Shown one piece after another: positions 34,240 through 45,975 of a stretch of DNA of 64,000 nucleotides. Origin of the DNA: Pseudomonas sp. dw_358 (GTDB lineage: Bacteria > Pseudomonadota > Gammaproteobacteria > Pseudomonadales > Pseudomonadaceae); the NCBI RefSeq assembly GCF_018449655.1, contig NZ_JAAVUX010000012.1, positions 97,536 to 161,535 of the forward strand, in the 5' to 3' direction. Under the pieces are notes generated by a model that did no database searches, was not told where the DNA came from, and saw nothing but the letters and a program-made list of their open reading frames with translations. Each line of letters opens with the position of its first letter. Position 1 is the stretch's first letter. Both the position numbers and the translations under genes were made by a program.

Positions 34240-34587
34240 CTATATCTGTATGTCGACCCAGAGTCCCTGACGGCCTTCGTTCTCGATCAACGGCGCCACC
34301 GGGACGGTGTTGTCGGCGTTCAAGACAGTACCCGGGATCGGCAGATGCTGCTCGGGATCCAGGTGTTCCAGGGTATCGCCACGACGACGCTCGCGTTTCT
34401 GCCGACGGCGCTGTTCTTCGCGCAGCTGGCTGGCGGATTCTTCGGAATCCCGTTGACGCAGGTTCACCTGGCTGTCGCCCACCACGGGTTGTGTGGGTGC
34501 CACAGGGGGGACGATCGGCGCGGTCTTGGCCGGGTCGAGCTGGGAGGTCACCGCGATTTGATTCATGGGCAATACAGACGACAGCAT
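34240..34587 (-). CDS. Hypothetical protein, 115 aa
   Basis: A protein with no recognised domain. The ATG at 34587 is preceded by a strong GAGGAG-type ribosome binding site, which supports translation. The N-terminal part is Pro/Val/Gln-rich (APIVPPVAPTQPVVG), the middle is a charged helix (SEESASQLREEQRRRQKRERRRGD), and the C-terminus is VPVAPLIENEGRQGLWVDIQI. No signal peptide or membrane span is seen. It is divergent from rapA across about 215 bp. Confidence 0.7.
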   Translation of the reverse strand: MLSSVLPMNQIAVTSQLDPAKTAPIVPPVAPTQPVVGDSQVNLRQRDSEESASQLREEQRRRQKRERRRGDTLEHLDPEQHLPIPGTVLNADNTVPVAPLIENEGRQGLWVDIQI

Positions 34588-34803
34588 GAAGGGTCTCTCC
34601 TCTCTTCAGTCTGTCTTTCGGCGGCGAATGGCCGGACTTGAGTGACTGCCGAACAAATGTATCGACCATGTCACATATTCACAACAAAACGCTCTATAGA
34701 GTCGGCGAGAAGGCTAATTCCGGCCAGCGAACCGGAGTCTTTGGCCTGATGGCCCCGGATCCGTTAGAATCATCGGCTTTTTACAGGCGGGGAGTCGAGC
34801 AGA

Positions 34804-37650
34804 ATGGCGCAGCAGTATCAACCGGGGCAACGCTGGATCAGCGACAGCGAAGCCGAGCTGGGCCTGGGGACGGTCCTGGCACAGGACGGCCGCCTCTTGA
34901 CGGTGCTCTACCCGGCCACGGGCGAGACCCGCCAATACGCCTTGCGCAACGCACCGCTGACGCGCGTGCGCTTTTCTCCAGGTGATCAGATCACGCACTT
35001 CGAAGGCTGGAAGCTGACCGTGCGCGAAGTCGAGGACGTCGACGGCCTGCTGGTCTATCACGGCCTCAATGCGCAGAACCAACTGTGCACCCTGCCGGAA
35101 ACCCAGCTGTCGAACTTCATCCAGTTCCGCCTGGCCAGCGACCGCCTGTTCGCCGGCCAGATCGACCCGCTGGCCTGGTTCTCGCTGCGATACAACACCC
35201 TGGAGCACACCAGCAAGCAGTTGCAGTCCTCCTTGTGGGGCCTGGGTGGTGTGCGTGCGCAGCCGATCGCCCACCAATTGCACATCGCCCGTGAAGTGGC
35301 TGACCGCATCGCACCCCGCGTGTTGCTGGCGGACGAAGTGGGTCTGGGCAAGACCATCGAAGCCGGTCTGGTGATCCATCGCCAACTGCTGTCCGGCCGC
35401 GCCAACCGCGTGCTCATCCTGGTTCCGGAAAACCTTCAACACCAGTGGCTGGTGGAAATGCGCCGGCGCTTCAACCTGCAAGTGGCCTTGTTCGACGCCG
35501 AGCGGTTCATCGAGAGCGACGCCAGCAACCCGTTCGAAGACGCCCAACTGGCACTGGTGTCGCTGGAGTGGGTCACCGAGGACGAGAAAGCTCAGGATGC
35601 CCTGTTCGCGGCCGGCTGGGACTTGCTGGTGGTGGACGAAGCACACCATCTGGTCTGGCATGAAGACAAGGTCAGCCCGCAGTACTCGTTGGTCGAACAA
35701 CTGGCCGAAGTCATCCCGGGCGTGTTGTTGCTGACCGCGACCCCGGAGCAACTGGGTCAGGACAGCCACTTTGCCCGTCTGCGCCTGCTGGACCCGAACC
35801 GCTTTCATGACCTGGCAGCCTTCCGTGCCGAAAGCGAGAACTACCGCCCGGTGGCCGAAGCGGTGCAGGAGCTGCTTGACCAAGGCCGACTGTCACCCAA
35901 GGCCCATGAAACCATTCGCGGCTTTCTCGGCGTCGAAGGCGAAGCCCTGGCAGCCGCCGTCAACGAGGGCGATGCCGAGGCCGGCCCGCGCCTTATCCGC
36001 GAATTGCTGGACCGCCATGGCACCGGTCGCGTGCTGTTTCGCAACACCCGCGCCGCCGTGCAAGGGTTCCCCCAGCGCAAGCTGCATCCTTATCCGCTGA
36101 CCAATCCGGACCCGTACATGGAGTTGCCGCTGGGCGAACACGCCGAGCTGTACCCGGAAGTGGCCTTCCAGGCCCAAGGCACCACCGAGGATGCCGATCG
36201 CTGGTGGCGTTTCGACCCGCGGGTCGAGTGGCTTATCGATCAGCTGAAAATGCTCAAGCGCACCAAGGTCCTGGTGATCTGCGCCCACGCCGAAACCGCC
36301 ATGGACCTGGAAGACGCCCTGCGCGTGCGCTCCGGCATTCCTGCCACGGTATTCCACGAGGGCATGAACATCCTCGAGCGCGACCGTGCCGCCGCCTACT
36401 TTGCTGATGAAGAGTTCGGCGCCCAGGTGCTGATCTGCTCGGAAATCGGCAGTGAAGGCCGCAACTTCCAGTTCTCCCATCACCTGGTGCTGTTCGACCT
36501 GCCCGCCCACCCTGACCTGCTGGAGCAGCGCATCGGCCGTCTGGACCGGATCGGCCAGAAGCACATCATCGAGCTGCACGTGCCGTACCTGCAGGACAGT
36601 CCGCAAGAGCGCCTGTTCCAGTGGTACCACCAAGCCCTCAATGCGTTCCTCAACACTTGCCCGACCGGCAACGCCCTGCAACACAAATTCGGGCCGCGCC
36701 TGCTTCCGCTGCTCGAAGGCGGTGAAGACGATGCATGGGATGCCTTGGTAGAAGAAGCACGCACCGAGCGCGAGCGTCTGGAAAGCGAACTGCATACCGG
36801 TCGTGACCGCCTGCTGGAGCTCAACTCCGGTGGCGGCGGTGAGGGCAAGGCATTGGTGGAGGCCATCGAAGAACAGGATGACCAGTTCGCCCTGCCGATC
36901 TACATGGAAACCCTGTTCGATGCGTTCGGCATCGACAGCGAAGACCATTCCGAGAACGCGCTGATCCTCAAGCCCAGCGAAAAAATGCTTGACGCCAGCT
37001 TCCCGCTGGGGGACGACGAAGGCGTGACCATCACCTATGATCGTCACCAGGCCCTGTCGCGCGAAGACATGCAGTTCATCACCTGGGAACACCCCATGGT
37101 GCAGGGCGGCATGGACCTGGTGCTGTCTGGCTCCATGGGCAATACGGCAGTGGCGTTGATCAAGAACAAGGCACTCAAGCCCGGCACGGTCTTGCTGGAA
37201 CTGCTCTACGTCAGCGAGGTAGTCGCCCCCCGTTCCCTGCAACTGGGCCGCTACCTGCCGCCGGCCGCCTTGCGCTGCCTGCTGGACACCAACGGTAACG
37301 ATCTGGCGGCACGGGTTTCCTTCGAAACCCTGAATGACCAGCTCGAAAGCGTGCCCAAGGCCAGCGCCAACAAGTTCATCCAGGCCCAGCGCGACGTGCT
37401 GGCGCCCCGCATCAACGCCGGCGAGAGCAAGGTCGCCGACCGCCACGCCCAGCGCGTGGCCGAGGCTCAGCGTCGGCTGGCGGCGGAAACCGATGAAGAG
37501 TTGTCACGCCTGACCGCCTTGCAGGCCATCAACCCGACTGTGCGCGACAGCGAGCTGGTGGCGTTGCGCAAGCAGCGTGAAGAAGGGTTGGCCATGTTGG
37601 ACAAGGCGGCGTTGCGCCTGGAGGCGATTCGGGTGTTGGTGGCCGGCTGA
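34804..37650 (+). CDS. rapA: RNA polymerase-associated ATPase RapA
   Basis: A 948-aa Swi2/Snf2-family ATPase that binds RNA polymerase and aids its recycling. N-terminal Tudor-like region (about 1-110, MAQQYQPGQRWISDSEAELG); helicase motif I in LLADEVGLGKTIEAGLV at about residue 178; motif II DEAHH; motif III LLTATP; C-terminal helicase part with ICSEIGSEGRNFQFSHHLVL and QRIGRLDRIGQ. The C-terminal 350 residues form the RapA-specific domains. Length equals the E. coli protein within a few per cent. It is alone on its strand and followed by REP sequence. Confidence 0.96.
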   Translation: MAQQYQPGQRWISDSEAELGLGTVLAQDGRLLTVLYPATGETRQYALRNAPLTRVRFSPGDQITHFEGWKLTVREVEDVDGLLVYHGLNAQNQLCTLPETQLSNFIQFRLASDRLFAGQIDPLAWFSLRYNTLEHTSKQLQSSLWGLGGVRAQPIAHQLHIAREVADRIAPRVLLADEVGLGKTIEAGLVIHRQLLSGRANRVLILVPENLQHQWLVEMRRRFNLQVALFDAERFIESDASNPFEDAQLALVSLEWVTEDEKAQDALFAAGWDLLVVDEAHHLVWHEDKVSPQYSLVEQLAEVIPGVLLLTATPEQLGQDSHFARLRLLDPNRFHDLAAFRAESENYRPVAEAVQELLDQGRLSPKAHETIRGFLGVEGEALAAAVNEGDAEAGPRLIRELLDRHGTGRVLFRNTRAAVQGFPQRKLHPYPLTNPDPYMELPLGEHAELYPEVAFQAQGTTEDADRWWRFDPRVEWLIDQLKMLKRTKVLVICAHAETAMDLEDALRVRSGIPATVFHEGMNILERDRAAAYFADEEFGAQVLICSEIGSEGRNFQFSHHLVLFDLPAHPDLLEQRIGRLDRIGQKHIIELHVPYLQDSPQERLFQWYHQALNAFLNTCPTGNALQHKFGPRLLPLLEGGEDDAWDALVEEARTERERLESELHTGRDRLLELNSGGGGEGKALVEAIEEQDDQFALPIYMETLFDAFGIDSEDHSENALILKPSEKMLDASFPLGDDEGVTITYDRHQALSREDMQFITWEHPMVQGGMDLVLSGSMGNTAVALIKNKALKPGTVLLELLYVSEVVAPRSLQLGRYLPPAALRCLLDTNGNDLAARVSFETLNDQLESVPKASANKFIQAQRDVLAPRINAGESKVADRHAQRVAEAQRRLAAETDEELSRLTALQAINPTVRDSELVALRKQREEGLAMLDKAALRLEAIRVLVAG

Positions 37651-37663
37651 AGACCGCGTCACG

Positions 37664-37740
37664 GCCATCGCGGGCAAGCCCTGCTCCCACAAGGTTGAAC
37701 TTCAAGCTCACCCCGCGGGATCAGGCCTTGGCCGTGATGG
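37664..37740. repeat. REP-like sequences after rapA
   Basis: ATCGCGGGCAAGCCCTGCTC near 37667-37686 is a standard pseudomonad REP core. A second phrase, ATCAGGCCTTGGCCGTGAT, follows at about 37720-37738 and matches the repeat inside the relA-mazG spacer. Both lie between the convergent rapA and DUF2288 genes. Confidence 0.55.
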
Positions 37741-37785
37741 TACCAACGCCAACCCAAAAGAATCGCACTGAAAAGGTGCGCACCC

Positions 37786-38091
37786 CTACGGCTCCGCCCT
37801 TTCCTGGATCATCACCCAGGGCGACACCACCACTGCCCACAACACCGGTTCGCGCTCCACCAGGTCCAGCGCCCGTGTCTCAGACAGCTTTTCCAGCTCC
37901 CCCGAGGCCAGCCAGGCTGCCACATTCTCTCGATCATCTATCGCCACGGCCTCGGCCACGGCGACCAGGTCCAGGGATGACTCGACCCACAACAGGGCAC
38001 CCCGGGCAAAAAACGGTTGTAACTCCTTCCAGGTGATGACTGCGGTCTCGCCGAGCAGCTTGGCATAGAGGGTGCTAGGTTGTTCGTTCAT
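37786..38091 (-). CDS. DUF2288 domain-containing protein
   Basis: A 101-aa soluble protein with the DUF2288 layout: LYAKLLGETAVITWKELQPF, then FARGALLWVESSLDLVAVAEA and a C-terminal acidic helix. Its function is unknown. The ATG at 38091 is preferred over an in-frame ATG ten codons upstream because it gives the conserved N-terminus. It is divergent from livK across 336 bp and converges on rapA through REP sequence. Confidence 0.82.
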   Translation of the reverse strand: MNEQPSTLYAKLLGETAVITWKELQPFFARGALLWVESSLDLVAVAEAVAIDDRENVAAWLASGELEKLSETRALDLVEREPVLWAVVVSPWVMIQERAEP

Positions 38092-38427
38092 GGGTGCGTC
38101 TTCAGAAAAAATCGTACGCAATCATAACGTGCTGTTTTTCGTAGACAAACCCTGATTCACAGTGCGCCCTGCCGAGACAGATCAGTGATCCGTCGTGATT
38201 CTGTATCTTTGTGTCGACAAGGCGACACGTTACACGTTTGTCCCCCCGCCCCAGCTTTCCAACCGACAAAGCCGCGCCATACACTGTACCGGTACAGTTA
38301 GCGCAGGCAGGCGGGGGTGGATTCAACCCGGGGTAACATGCGCGGGGTAGGCGCTACCCAGGGATGTCTCGGTCCTGCGGACGCTGTCACCAGGACTATA
38401 AAAAAGAAAACATTAGAGTGGAGCACT
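38092..38427. promoter_or_regulatory. Divergent control region of livK and the DUF2288 gene
   Basis: 336 bp without a supported gene. Contents: a GTGTCG/CGACAC inverted repeat at 38211-38228, a perfect 16-bp palindrome at 38283-38298 (listed separately), an A-rich stretch AAAAAGAA at 38401-38408 that fits the Hfq/Crc target pattern AANAANAA, and a GGAG ribosome binding site at 38420-38423. I could not assign a -35/-10 pair with confidence. Confidence 0.5.
38283..38298. promoter_or_regulatory. Perfect 16-bp palindrome upstream of livK
   Basis: ACTGTACC is followed directly by GGTACAGT, forming a perfect palindrome 129 bases before the livK ATG. It looks like a dimeric repressor or activator operator. 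GTACC/GGTAC half-sites are reported for some GntR/MocR-type regulators, but I cannot name the protein. Confidence 0.5.
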
Positions 38428-39546
38428 ATGAATAAGCGGATTTCCAAGCTGTTTGGCGCCATGATCCTGGCCGGCGTAGCCAGTCATTCGTTCGCCGCCG
38501 ACACCATCAAGATCGGCATTGCCGGCCCCAAGACCGGCGCAGTCGCCCAGTACGGCGACATGCAGTTCAGCGGCGCGAAAATGGCCATCGAACAGATCAA
38601 CGCCAAGGGCGGCGTGGATGGCAAGATGCTCGAAGCCGTCGAATATGATGACGCCTGTGATCCCAAGCAAGCGGTGGCGGTAGCCAACAAGGTCGTCAAC
38701 GACGGCGTGAAGTTCGTGGTCGGGCACCTCTGCTCCAGCTCTACTCAGCCGGCTTCGGACATCTACGAAGACGAAGGCATCGTGATGGTCACCCCGGCGG
38801 CTACCAGCCCGGACATCACCGCCCGCGGCTACAAGATGATCTTCCGCACCATCGGCCTGGACAGTGCCCAGGGCCCGACCGCCGGCAACTACATCGCCGA
38901 CTACGTGAAACCGAAGATCGTGGCGGTCATCCACGACAAACAGCAATACGGTGAAGGCATCGCCACTGCCGTGAAGAAGACCCTTGAAGGCAAGAACGTC
39001 AAGGTTGCCGTGTTCGAAGGCATCAACGCCGGCGACAAGGACTTCTCTTCGCTGATCGCCAAGCTCAAGCAAGCCAATGTCGACTTCGTCTACTACGGCG
39101 GCTATCACCCGGAGCTGGGTCTGATTCTGCGCCAGGCACAGGAAAAAGGCCTGAACGCCAAGTTCATGGGGCCGGAAGGCGTGGGCAACGATTCGATCTC
39201 GCAGATTGCCCAGAAAGCCTCCGAGGGCTTGCTGGTCACCCTGCCGAAATCCTTTGACCAGGACCCGGCCAACATTGCGCTGGTCAAGGCGTTCAAGGAT
39301 GCCAAGCAGGATCCGAGCGGTCCGTTCGTGTTCCCGTCCTATTCGGCCGTTGAAGTTATCGCCGACGGCATCACTGCCGCCAAGAGCGAAGACCCTGCCA
39401 AGGTGGCCGCAGCCATCCACGCCGGCACCTTCAAGACCCCGACCGGCGAGCTGAGCTTCGACGCCAAGGGTGACCTGAAAGATTTCAAATTCGTGGTTTA
39501 CCAGTGGCACTTCGGCGCACCTAAAACCGAAGCCAAACCCCAGTAA
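38428..39546 (+). CDS. livK: Branched-chain amino acid ABC transporter, binding protein
   Basis: A 372-aa periplasmic solute receptor for Leu/Ile/Val (BraC in P. aeruginosa). The signal peptide ends in SHSFAAD. The mature start DTIKIGIAGPKTGAVAQYGD and the disulfide-type Cys pair in DDACDPKQ...HLCSSSTQ are typical of LIV-binding proteins. The ATG at 38428 is preceded by GGAG; the upstream extension lacks signal features. It heads the livKHMGF run but has its own terminator, so it is probably made in excess over the membrane parts. Confidence 0.95.
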   Translation: MNKRISKLFGAMILAGVASHSFAADTIKIGIAGPKTGAVAQYGDMQFSGAKMAIEQINAKGGVDGKMLEAVEYDDACDPKQAVAVANKVVNDGVKFVVGHLCSSSTQPASDIYEDEGIVMVTPAATSPDITARGYKMIFRTIGLDSAQGPTAGNYIADYVKPKIVAVIHDKQQYGEGIATAVKKTLEGKNVKVAVFEGINAGDKDFSSLIAKLKQANVDFVYYGGYHPELGLILRQAQEKGLNAKFMGPEGVGNDSISQIAQKASEGLLVTLPKSFDQDPANIALVKAFKDAKQDPSGPFVFPSYSAVEVIADGITAAKSEDPAKVAAAIHAGTFKTPTGELSFDAKGDLKDFKFVVYQWHFGAPKTEAKPQ

Positions 39547-39562
39547 TACGCAGTCGATCGAC

Positions 39563-39600
39563 ACAAAGCCCACTGCATGACAGCAGTGGGCTTTGTTTTA
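39563..39600 (+). terminator. Terminator between livK and livH
   Basis: A perfect 14-bp stem (39563-39576 with 39583-39596) around ATGACA, followed by a T-rich tail. It lies inside the transporter cluster and should let only part of the transcripts reach livHMGF, unless livH has its own promoter in the next 180 bp. Confidence 0.85.
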
Positions 39601-39782
39601 GTCAGACCCCTGTTTTTCATCAACCTGTTTCATACGAACCCGGTGTCGCGATCCGGCACCCGGTTCACCTGAAAATCTCAAAACCGTTATCAGCGGTTCG
39701 CTGGCCAAACCGGGCTCTCTGACGCAGCGCAGTGCCTCGGCGGTCCACCAGTGAAATGCGTACAGGTTTCAGGAGCGCTTCA

Positions 39783-41955
<2,173 letters not shown>

Positions 41956-41959
<4 letters not shown>

Positions 41960-42723
41960 CTCGGGAAATTCTCAAGGTAAGCGACCTCAGCATGCGTTTC
42001 GGCGGCCTGCTGGCGGTCAACGGCGTAGGCCTGACGGTCAAGGAAAAACAGGTGGTGGCCCTGATCGGCCCCAACGGCGCCGGCAAGACCACGGTGTTCA
42101 ACTGCCTGACCGGCTTCTACAAGCCCACCGGCGGCAGCATCCTGCTCGATGGACAGCCGATTCAAGGGCTGCCAGGGCATCTGATCGCCCGTAAAGGCGT
42201 GGTTCGCACCTTTCAGAACGTGCGCCTGTTCAAGGACATGACGGTGGTGGAAAACCTGCTGATTGCCCAGCATCGCCACCTCAATACCAACTTCCTGGCC
42301 GGCCTGTTCAAGACCCCGGCGTTTCGCCGCAGCGAACGCGAAGCCATGGAATACGCCGAGCACTGGCTGGAGCGGGTCAATCTCAAGGAGTTTGCCAACC
42401 GCACCGCCGGCACCTTGGCCTATGGCCAGCAACGGCGCCTGGAAATCGCCCGGTGCATGATGACGCGCCCGCGCATCCTCATGCTCGATGAGCCGGCCGC
42501 CGGCCTCAACCCTCGGGAAACCGACGACCTCAAGGCCCTGATCAGCACCCTGCGCGAGGAGCATGACGCCACCGTGCTGTTGATCGAACACGACATGAAG
42601 CTGGTGATGAGCATTTCCGACCACATCGTGGTGATCAACCAGGGCACGCCTCTGGCCGACGGCACGCCTGAAGAAGTCCGGGACAACCCGGCCGTGATCA
42701 AAGCCTATCTGGGGGAAGCGTAA
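41956..42723 (+). CDS. livG: Branched-chain amino acid ABC ATP-binding protein LivG
   Basis: A 255-aa ATPase (BraF equivalent). Walker A is GPNGAGKTTVFNC, the signature region is LAYGQQRRLEIAR (the usual non-canonical form in LivG), Walker B is ILMLDEPAAGLNP and the switch His is LIEHDM. The stop TAA overlaps the livF start in TAATG. Confidence 0.96.
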
Positions 42724-43424
42724 TGCTGCAGTTCGACAACGTTTCCACGTTTTACGGCAAGATCCAGGCGCTGCACAGCGTCAACGTCGAAGTGCGTCAG
42801 GGCGAGATCGTCACCCTGATCGGCGCCAACGGTGCCGGCAAGTCGACCCTGCTGATGACCTTGTGCGGTGCGCCGCGCGCGCATTCGGGCAGCATCCGCT
42901 ACATGGGTGAAGAGTTGGTGGGGCAGGACTCCGCGCAGATCATGCGCAAGAGCATTGCCGTGGTCCCGGAAGGACGCCGGGTGTTCGCCCGCCTGACGGT
43001 GGAAGAGAACCTGGCCATGGGCGGCTTCTTTACTGCCAAAGGCGATTACCAGGAGCAGATGGACAAGGTGCTGGACCTGTTCCCGCGCCTCAAGGAACGC
43101 TTCAACCAGCGCGGTGGCACCATGTCCGGGGGCGAGCAGCAGATGCTCGCCATCGGCCGCGCACTGATGAGCAAACCCAAGCTCCTGCTGCTGGACGAGC
43201 CGTCCCTGGGCCTGGCACCGATCATCATTCAGCAGATTTTCGACATCATCGAACAACTGCGCAAGGATGGGGTGACCGTGTTTCTGGTAGAGCAGAACGC
43301 CAACCAGGCACTGAAAATCGCTGACCGGGCCTATGTACTGGAAAACGGTCGGGTGGTGATGCAAGGCAGCGGGGAAACGTTGTTGACTGACCCGAAGGTG
43401 CGCGAGGCCTACCTCGGCGGGTGA
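42723..43424 (+). CDS. livF: Branched-chain amino acid ABC ATP-binding protein LivF
   Basis: A 233-aa ATPase (BraG equivalent), the second nucleotide-binding subunit. Walker A is GANGAGKSTLL, signature MSGGEQQMLAIGRAL, Walker B LLLLDEPSLGLAP and switch VEQNANQAL. Last gene of the liv cluster, followed ten bases later by a REP doublet. Confidence 0.96.
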   Translation: MLQFDNVSTFYGKIQALHSVNVEVRQGEIVTLIGANGAGKSTLLMTLCGAPRAHSGSIRYMGEELVGQDSAQIMRKSIAVVPEGRRVFARLTVEENLAMGGFFTAKGDYQEQMDKVLDLFPRLKERFNQRGGTMSGGEQQMLAIGRALMSKPKLLLLDEPSLGLAPIIIQQIFDIIEQLRKDGVTVFLVEQNANQALKIADRAYVLENGRVVMQGSGETLLTDPKVREAYLGG

Positions 43425-43433
43425 TCGACGCCG

Positions 43434-43528
43434 CTGCAAGAACGAGCTTGCTCGGGAACAACCCTGCATTGCGTTGTATTAATCACATCGCGGTGCCGGG
43501 TTCCCGAGCAAGCTCTTTCCTGTGCAAA
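43434..43528. repeat. REP doublet after livF
   Basis: GAGCTTGCTCGGGAA at 43444-43458 and its exact reverse complement at 43501-43515, with partly matching flanks, separated by 42 bases. Same core as the repeat at 21431-21495, so both belong to one REP family. Confidence 0.7.
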
Positions 43529-43591
43529 GTCACCGACATTTTGCCGACAAACGCCATGCTATAAACCGCGCAACCCACCCGGAGACCTGCG

Positions 43592-44266
43592 ATGCGCGCT
43601 GTTCGATCCACCTTGCTGCTTGCCCTTCTGCCGCTCTTCGGCGCCTGCCAACTGTTCACACCCGCCCCGCTCCAGAATTCCAATGCCGGCCTGACCCGCA
43701 TGCAAGGCGTGCTGACTGCCGCCAATGGCCAATTGTTATTCCATCCCTGCGGTGAGCCCCGTCATTACGTGGTCAGCGATACCGGCGGTACCAGCGTGCT
43801 GCAGGAAGCGGCTACCTTGGCCAGCCAACCAGGCTCGCTCTATGCCGACATCCGCGGCAGCTTCGATGCCAGCAAGACCGGGGGCACCGATGGTCAGGTC
43901 AACCTGCAGCAGGTCTACCGCCTGACGCGCTCGAACAGCGCCTGCACCGATCCGAATTACAAGAACCTGGTCTTGCAAGCCAGCGGCCAGGCGCCGCACT
44001 GGACTGTACGGGTCAACGCCAAGGGCATGGAAATCCAGCGCCCGGGCCAACCTGACCTGGCGCTGCCCTTCCTGGAAGAAACGCTTCCCGATGGCCGGCT
44101 CGACCTCTCCACCGAAGCCAATGACCAGCGCATCGAACTGTGGATCGCCCCGCAACGCTGCGTGGACAGCGCCACCGGCACGGTGTCGTCGCTGACGGCC
44201 GAGTTTCGTTTCAACAATGAGGTACAACGTGGGTGCGCATGGTTCGGCGGCGCCCGCAACGACTGA
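43592..44266 (+). CDS. Predicted outer-membrane lipoprotein, 224 aa
   Basis: The signal peptide ends LFGACQ, giving lipid Cys19. The mature part has two beta-rich halves: one around LTAANGQLLFHPCGEPRHYVV and one ending in LTAEFRFNNEVQRGCAWFGG, a layout seen in COG3650-type proteins. Four cysteines in the mature part may form disulfides. A GGAG-type ribosome binding site precedes the ATG. Function is unknown; there is no obvious operon partner. Confidence 0.75.
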   Translation: MRAVRSTLLLALLPLFGACQLFTPAPLQNSNAGLTRMQGVLTAANGQLLFHPCGEPRHYVVSDTGGTSVLQEAATLASQPGSLYADIRGSFDASKTGGTDGQVNLQQVYRLTRSNSACTDPNYKNLVLQASGQAPHWTVRVNAKGMEIQRPGQPDLALPFLEETLPDGRLDLSTEANDQRIELWIAPQRCVDSATGTVSSLTAEFRFNNEVQRGCAWFGGARND

Positions 44267-44355
44267 CAGCCAGCGCACAGGCGAATAGTTTATAATTGCC
44301 GGTTAATGCAAAGCCGCCGGGCCGTTCTCCCGTGGCCCGGATATTGGACCCTGTC

Positions 44356-45975
44356 ATGTTAAGAATCACCGAACTCAAACTTCCCCTGGATCACGCTGAA
44401 GAAGACCTGCGCCCTGCCATCCTGCAGCGGCTGGGCATCGGTGATGAACAACTGGTGGACTTCACCCTGTTCAAGCGCAGCTATGACGCCCGCAAGAAAA
44501 ACACCGAACTGCAATTCATTTACACCATTGACCTGACGCTGGCGGATGAAGCCTCGGTGCTGTATCGCTTCGAGCACGATCACAACGTCAACACCGCGCC
44601 GGACGTCAGTTACAAGCCAGTCGGCCAAGCCCCTGCCGGGCTCGAGGAGCGCCCACTGGTGGTCGGCTTCGGGCCCTGCGGCATTTTCGCTGCGCTGCTG
44701 CTGGCGCAGATGGGCTTCAAGCCCATCGTTCTCGAACGCGGACGCGAAGTGCGTCAGCGCACCAAGGACACCTGGGGCCTGTGGCGCAAGAATGTGCTCA
44801 ACGCCGAGTCCAACGTGCAGTTCGGCGAAGGCGGCGCCGGGACCTTCTCCGACGGCAAGCTCTACAGCCAGATCAAGGACCCGCTGCACCATGGCCGCAA
44901 GGTGCTCCACGAGTTCGTCAAGGCCGGGGCGCCCGAGGAGATCCTCTACGTCAGCAAACCGCACATCGGCACCTTTCGCCTGACCGGCATGGTCGAGACC
45001 ATGCGCCACGAGATCGAGGCACTGGGCGGGGAAATCCGTTTCGAACAGAAGGTCACCGACCTGTTGGTCGAGAAAGGCCAGGTGCAAGGCGTGGAGTTGG
45101 CCGGCGGCGAACGCATTGCCTCGCGCAACGTGGTCATGGCGTTGGGCCACAGTGCCCGTGACACCTTTCGCATGCTCCATGCGCGGGACGTATTCATGGA
45201 GGCCAAACCCTTCTCCATTGGCTTTCGCATCGAACACCCGCAGTCGATCATCGATCAGGCGCGCCTGGGCAAATACGCCGGGCACCCCAAGCTGGGCGCG
45301 GCTGACTACAAATTGGTGCACCACGCGCGCAATGGCCGTTCGGTCTACAGCTTCTGCATGTGCCCGGGCGGCACCGTGGTGGCGGCGACTTCCGAGCCAG
45401 GGCGCGTGGTCACCAACGGCATGAGCCAGTACTCGCGCAACGAGCGCAACGCCAACTCGGGTATCGTCGTCGGCATCACCCCCGAGCAGGATTACCCTGG
45501 CGGACCGCTGGCCGGCATCGAACTGCAGGAACAGCTGGAATCCAAGGCCTACCTGCTGGGCGGGAGCAACTACGAGGCCCCGGCCCAGCTGGTCGGCGAT
45601 TTCATCGCCGGGGTGCCCTCGACTGCCCTGGGCAGCGTCGAGCCTTCGTACAAGCCCGGGGTTGCCTTGGGTGACCTGGCGCTGGCCCTGCCCGATTTTG
45701 CCATCGAGGCCATCCGCGAGGCATTGCCAGCCTTCGAGAAGCAGATCAAGGGCTTTTCCCGCCATGACGCGGTACTCACCGGCATCGAGACGCGCACCTC
45801 CTCGCCGCTGCGCCTGACCCGCGGCGCCGATCTGCAGAGCCTCAACACTCGCGGCCTGTTTCCTGCCGGTGAAGGCGCCGGCTATGCCGGCGGCATCCTC
45901 TCGGCCGGTGTGGATGGCATCCGCATTGCCGAAGCCGTCGCGCGCAACATGCTGGGCCTCAAGTTTCCAGTCTGA
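44356..45975 (+). CDS. NAD(P)/FAD-dependent oxidoreductase (COG2509 type)
   Basis: A 539-aa flavoprotein. An N-terminal domain of about 90 residues (MLRITELKLPLDHAEEDL) precedes a Rossmann FAD-binding motif VVGFGPCGIFAALLLAQMG; further FAD segments are NVQFGEGGAGTFSDGKLYS and the C-terminal LFPAGEGAGYAGGILSAGVDG. The reaction is not known; the family is widespread and annotated only as FAD-dependent dehydrogenase. The ATG at 44356 gives the conserved start in place of a codon 60 bases upstream. Confidence 0.88.
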   Translation: MLRITELKLPLDHAEEDLRPAILQRLGIGDEQLVDFTLFKRSYDARKKNTELQFIYTIDLTLADEASVLYRFEHDHNVNTAPDVSYKPVGQAPAGLEERPLVVGFGPCGIFAALLLAQMGFKPIVLERGREVRQRTKDTWGLWRKNVLNAESNVQFGEGGAGTFSDGKLYSQIKDPLHHGRKVLHEFVKAGAPEEILYVSKPHIGTFRLTGMVETMRHEIEALGGEIRFEQKVTDLLVEKGQVQGVELAGGERIASRNVVMALGHSARDTFRMLHARDVFMEAKPFSIGFRIEHPQSIIDQARLGKYAGHPKLGAADYKLVHHARNGRSVYSFCMCPGGTVVAATSEPGRVVTNGMSQYSRNERNANSGIVVGITPEQDYPGGPLAGIELQEQLESKAYLLGGSNYEAPAQLVGDFIAGVPSTALGSVEPSYKPGVALGDLALALPDFAIEAIREALPAFEKQIKGFSRHDAVLTGIETRTSSPLRLTRGADLQSLNTRGLFPAGEGAGYAGGILSAGVDGIRIAEAVARNMLGLKFPV

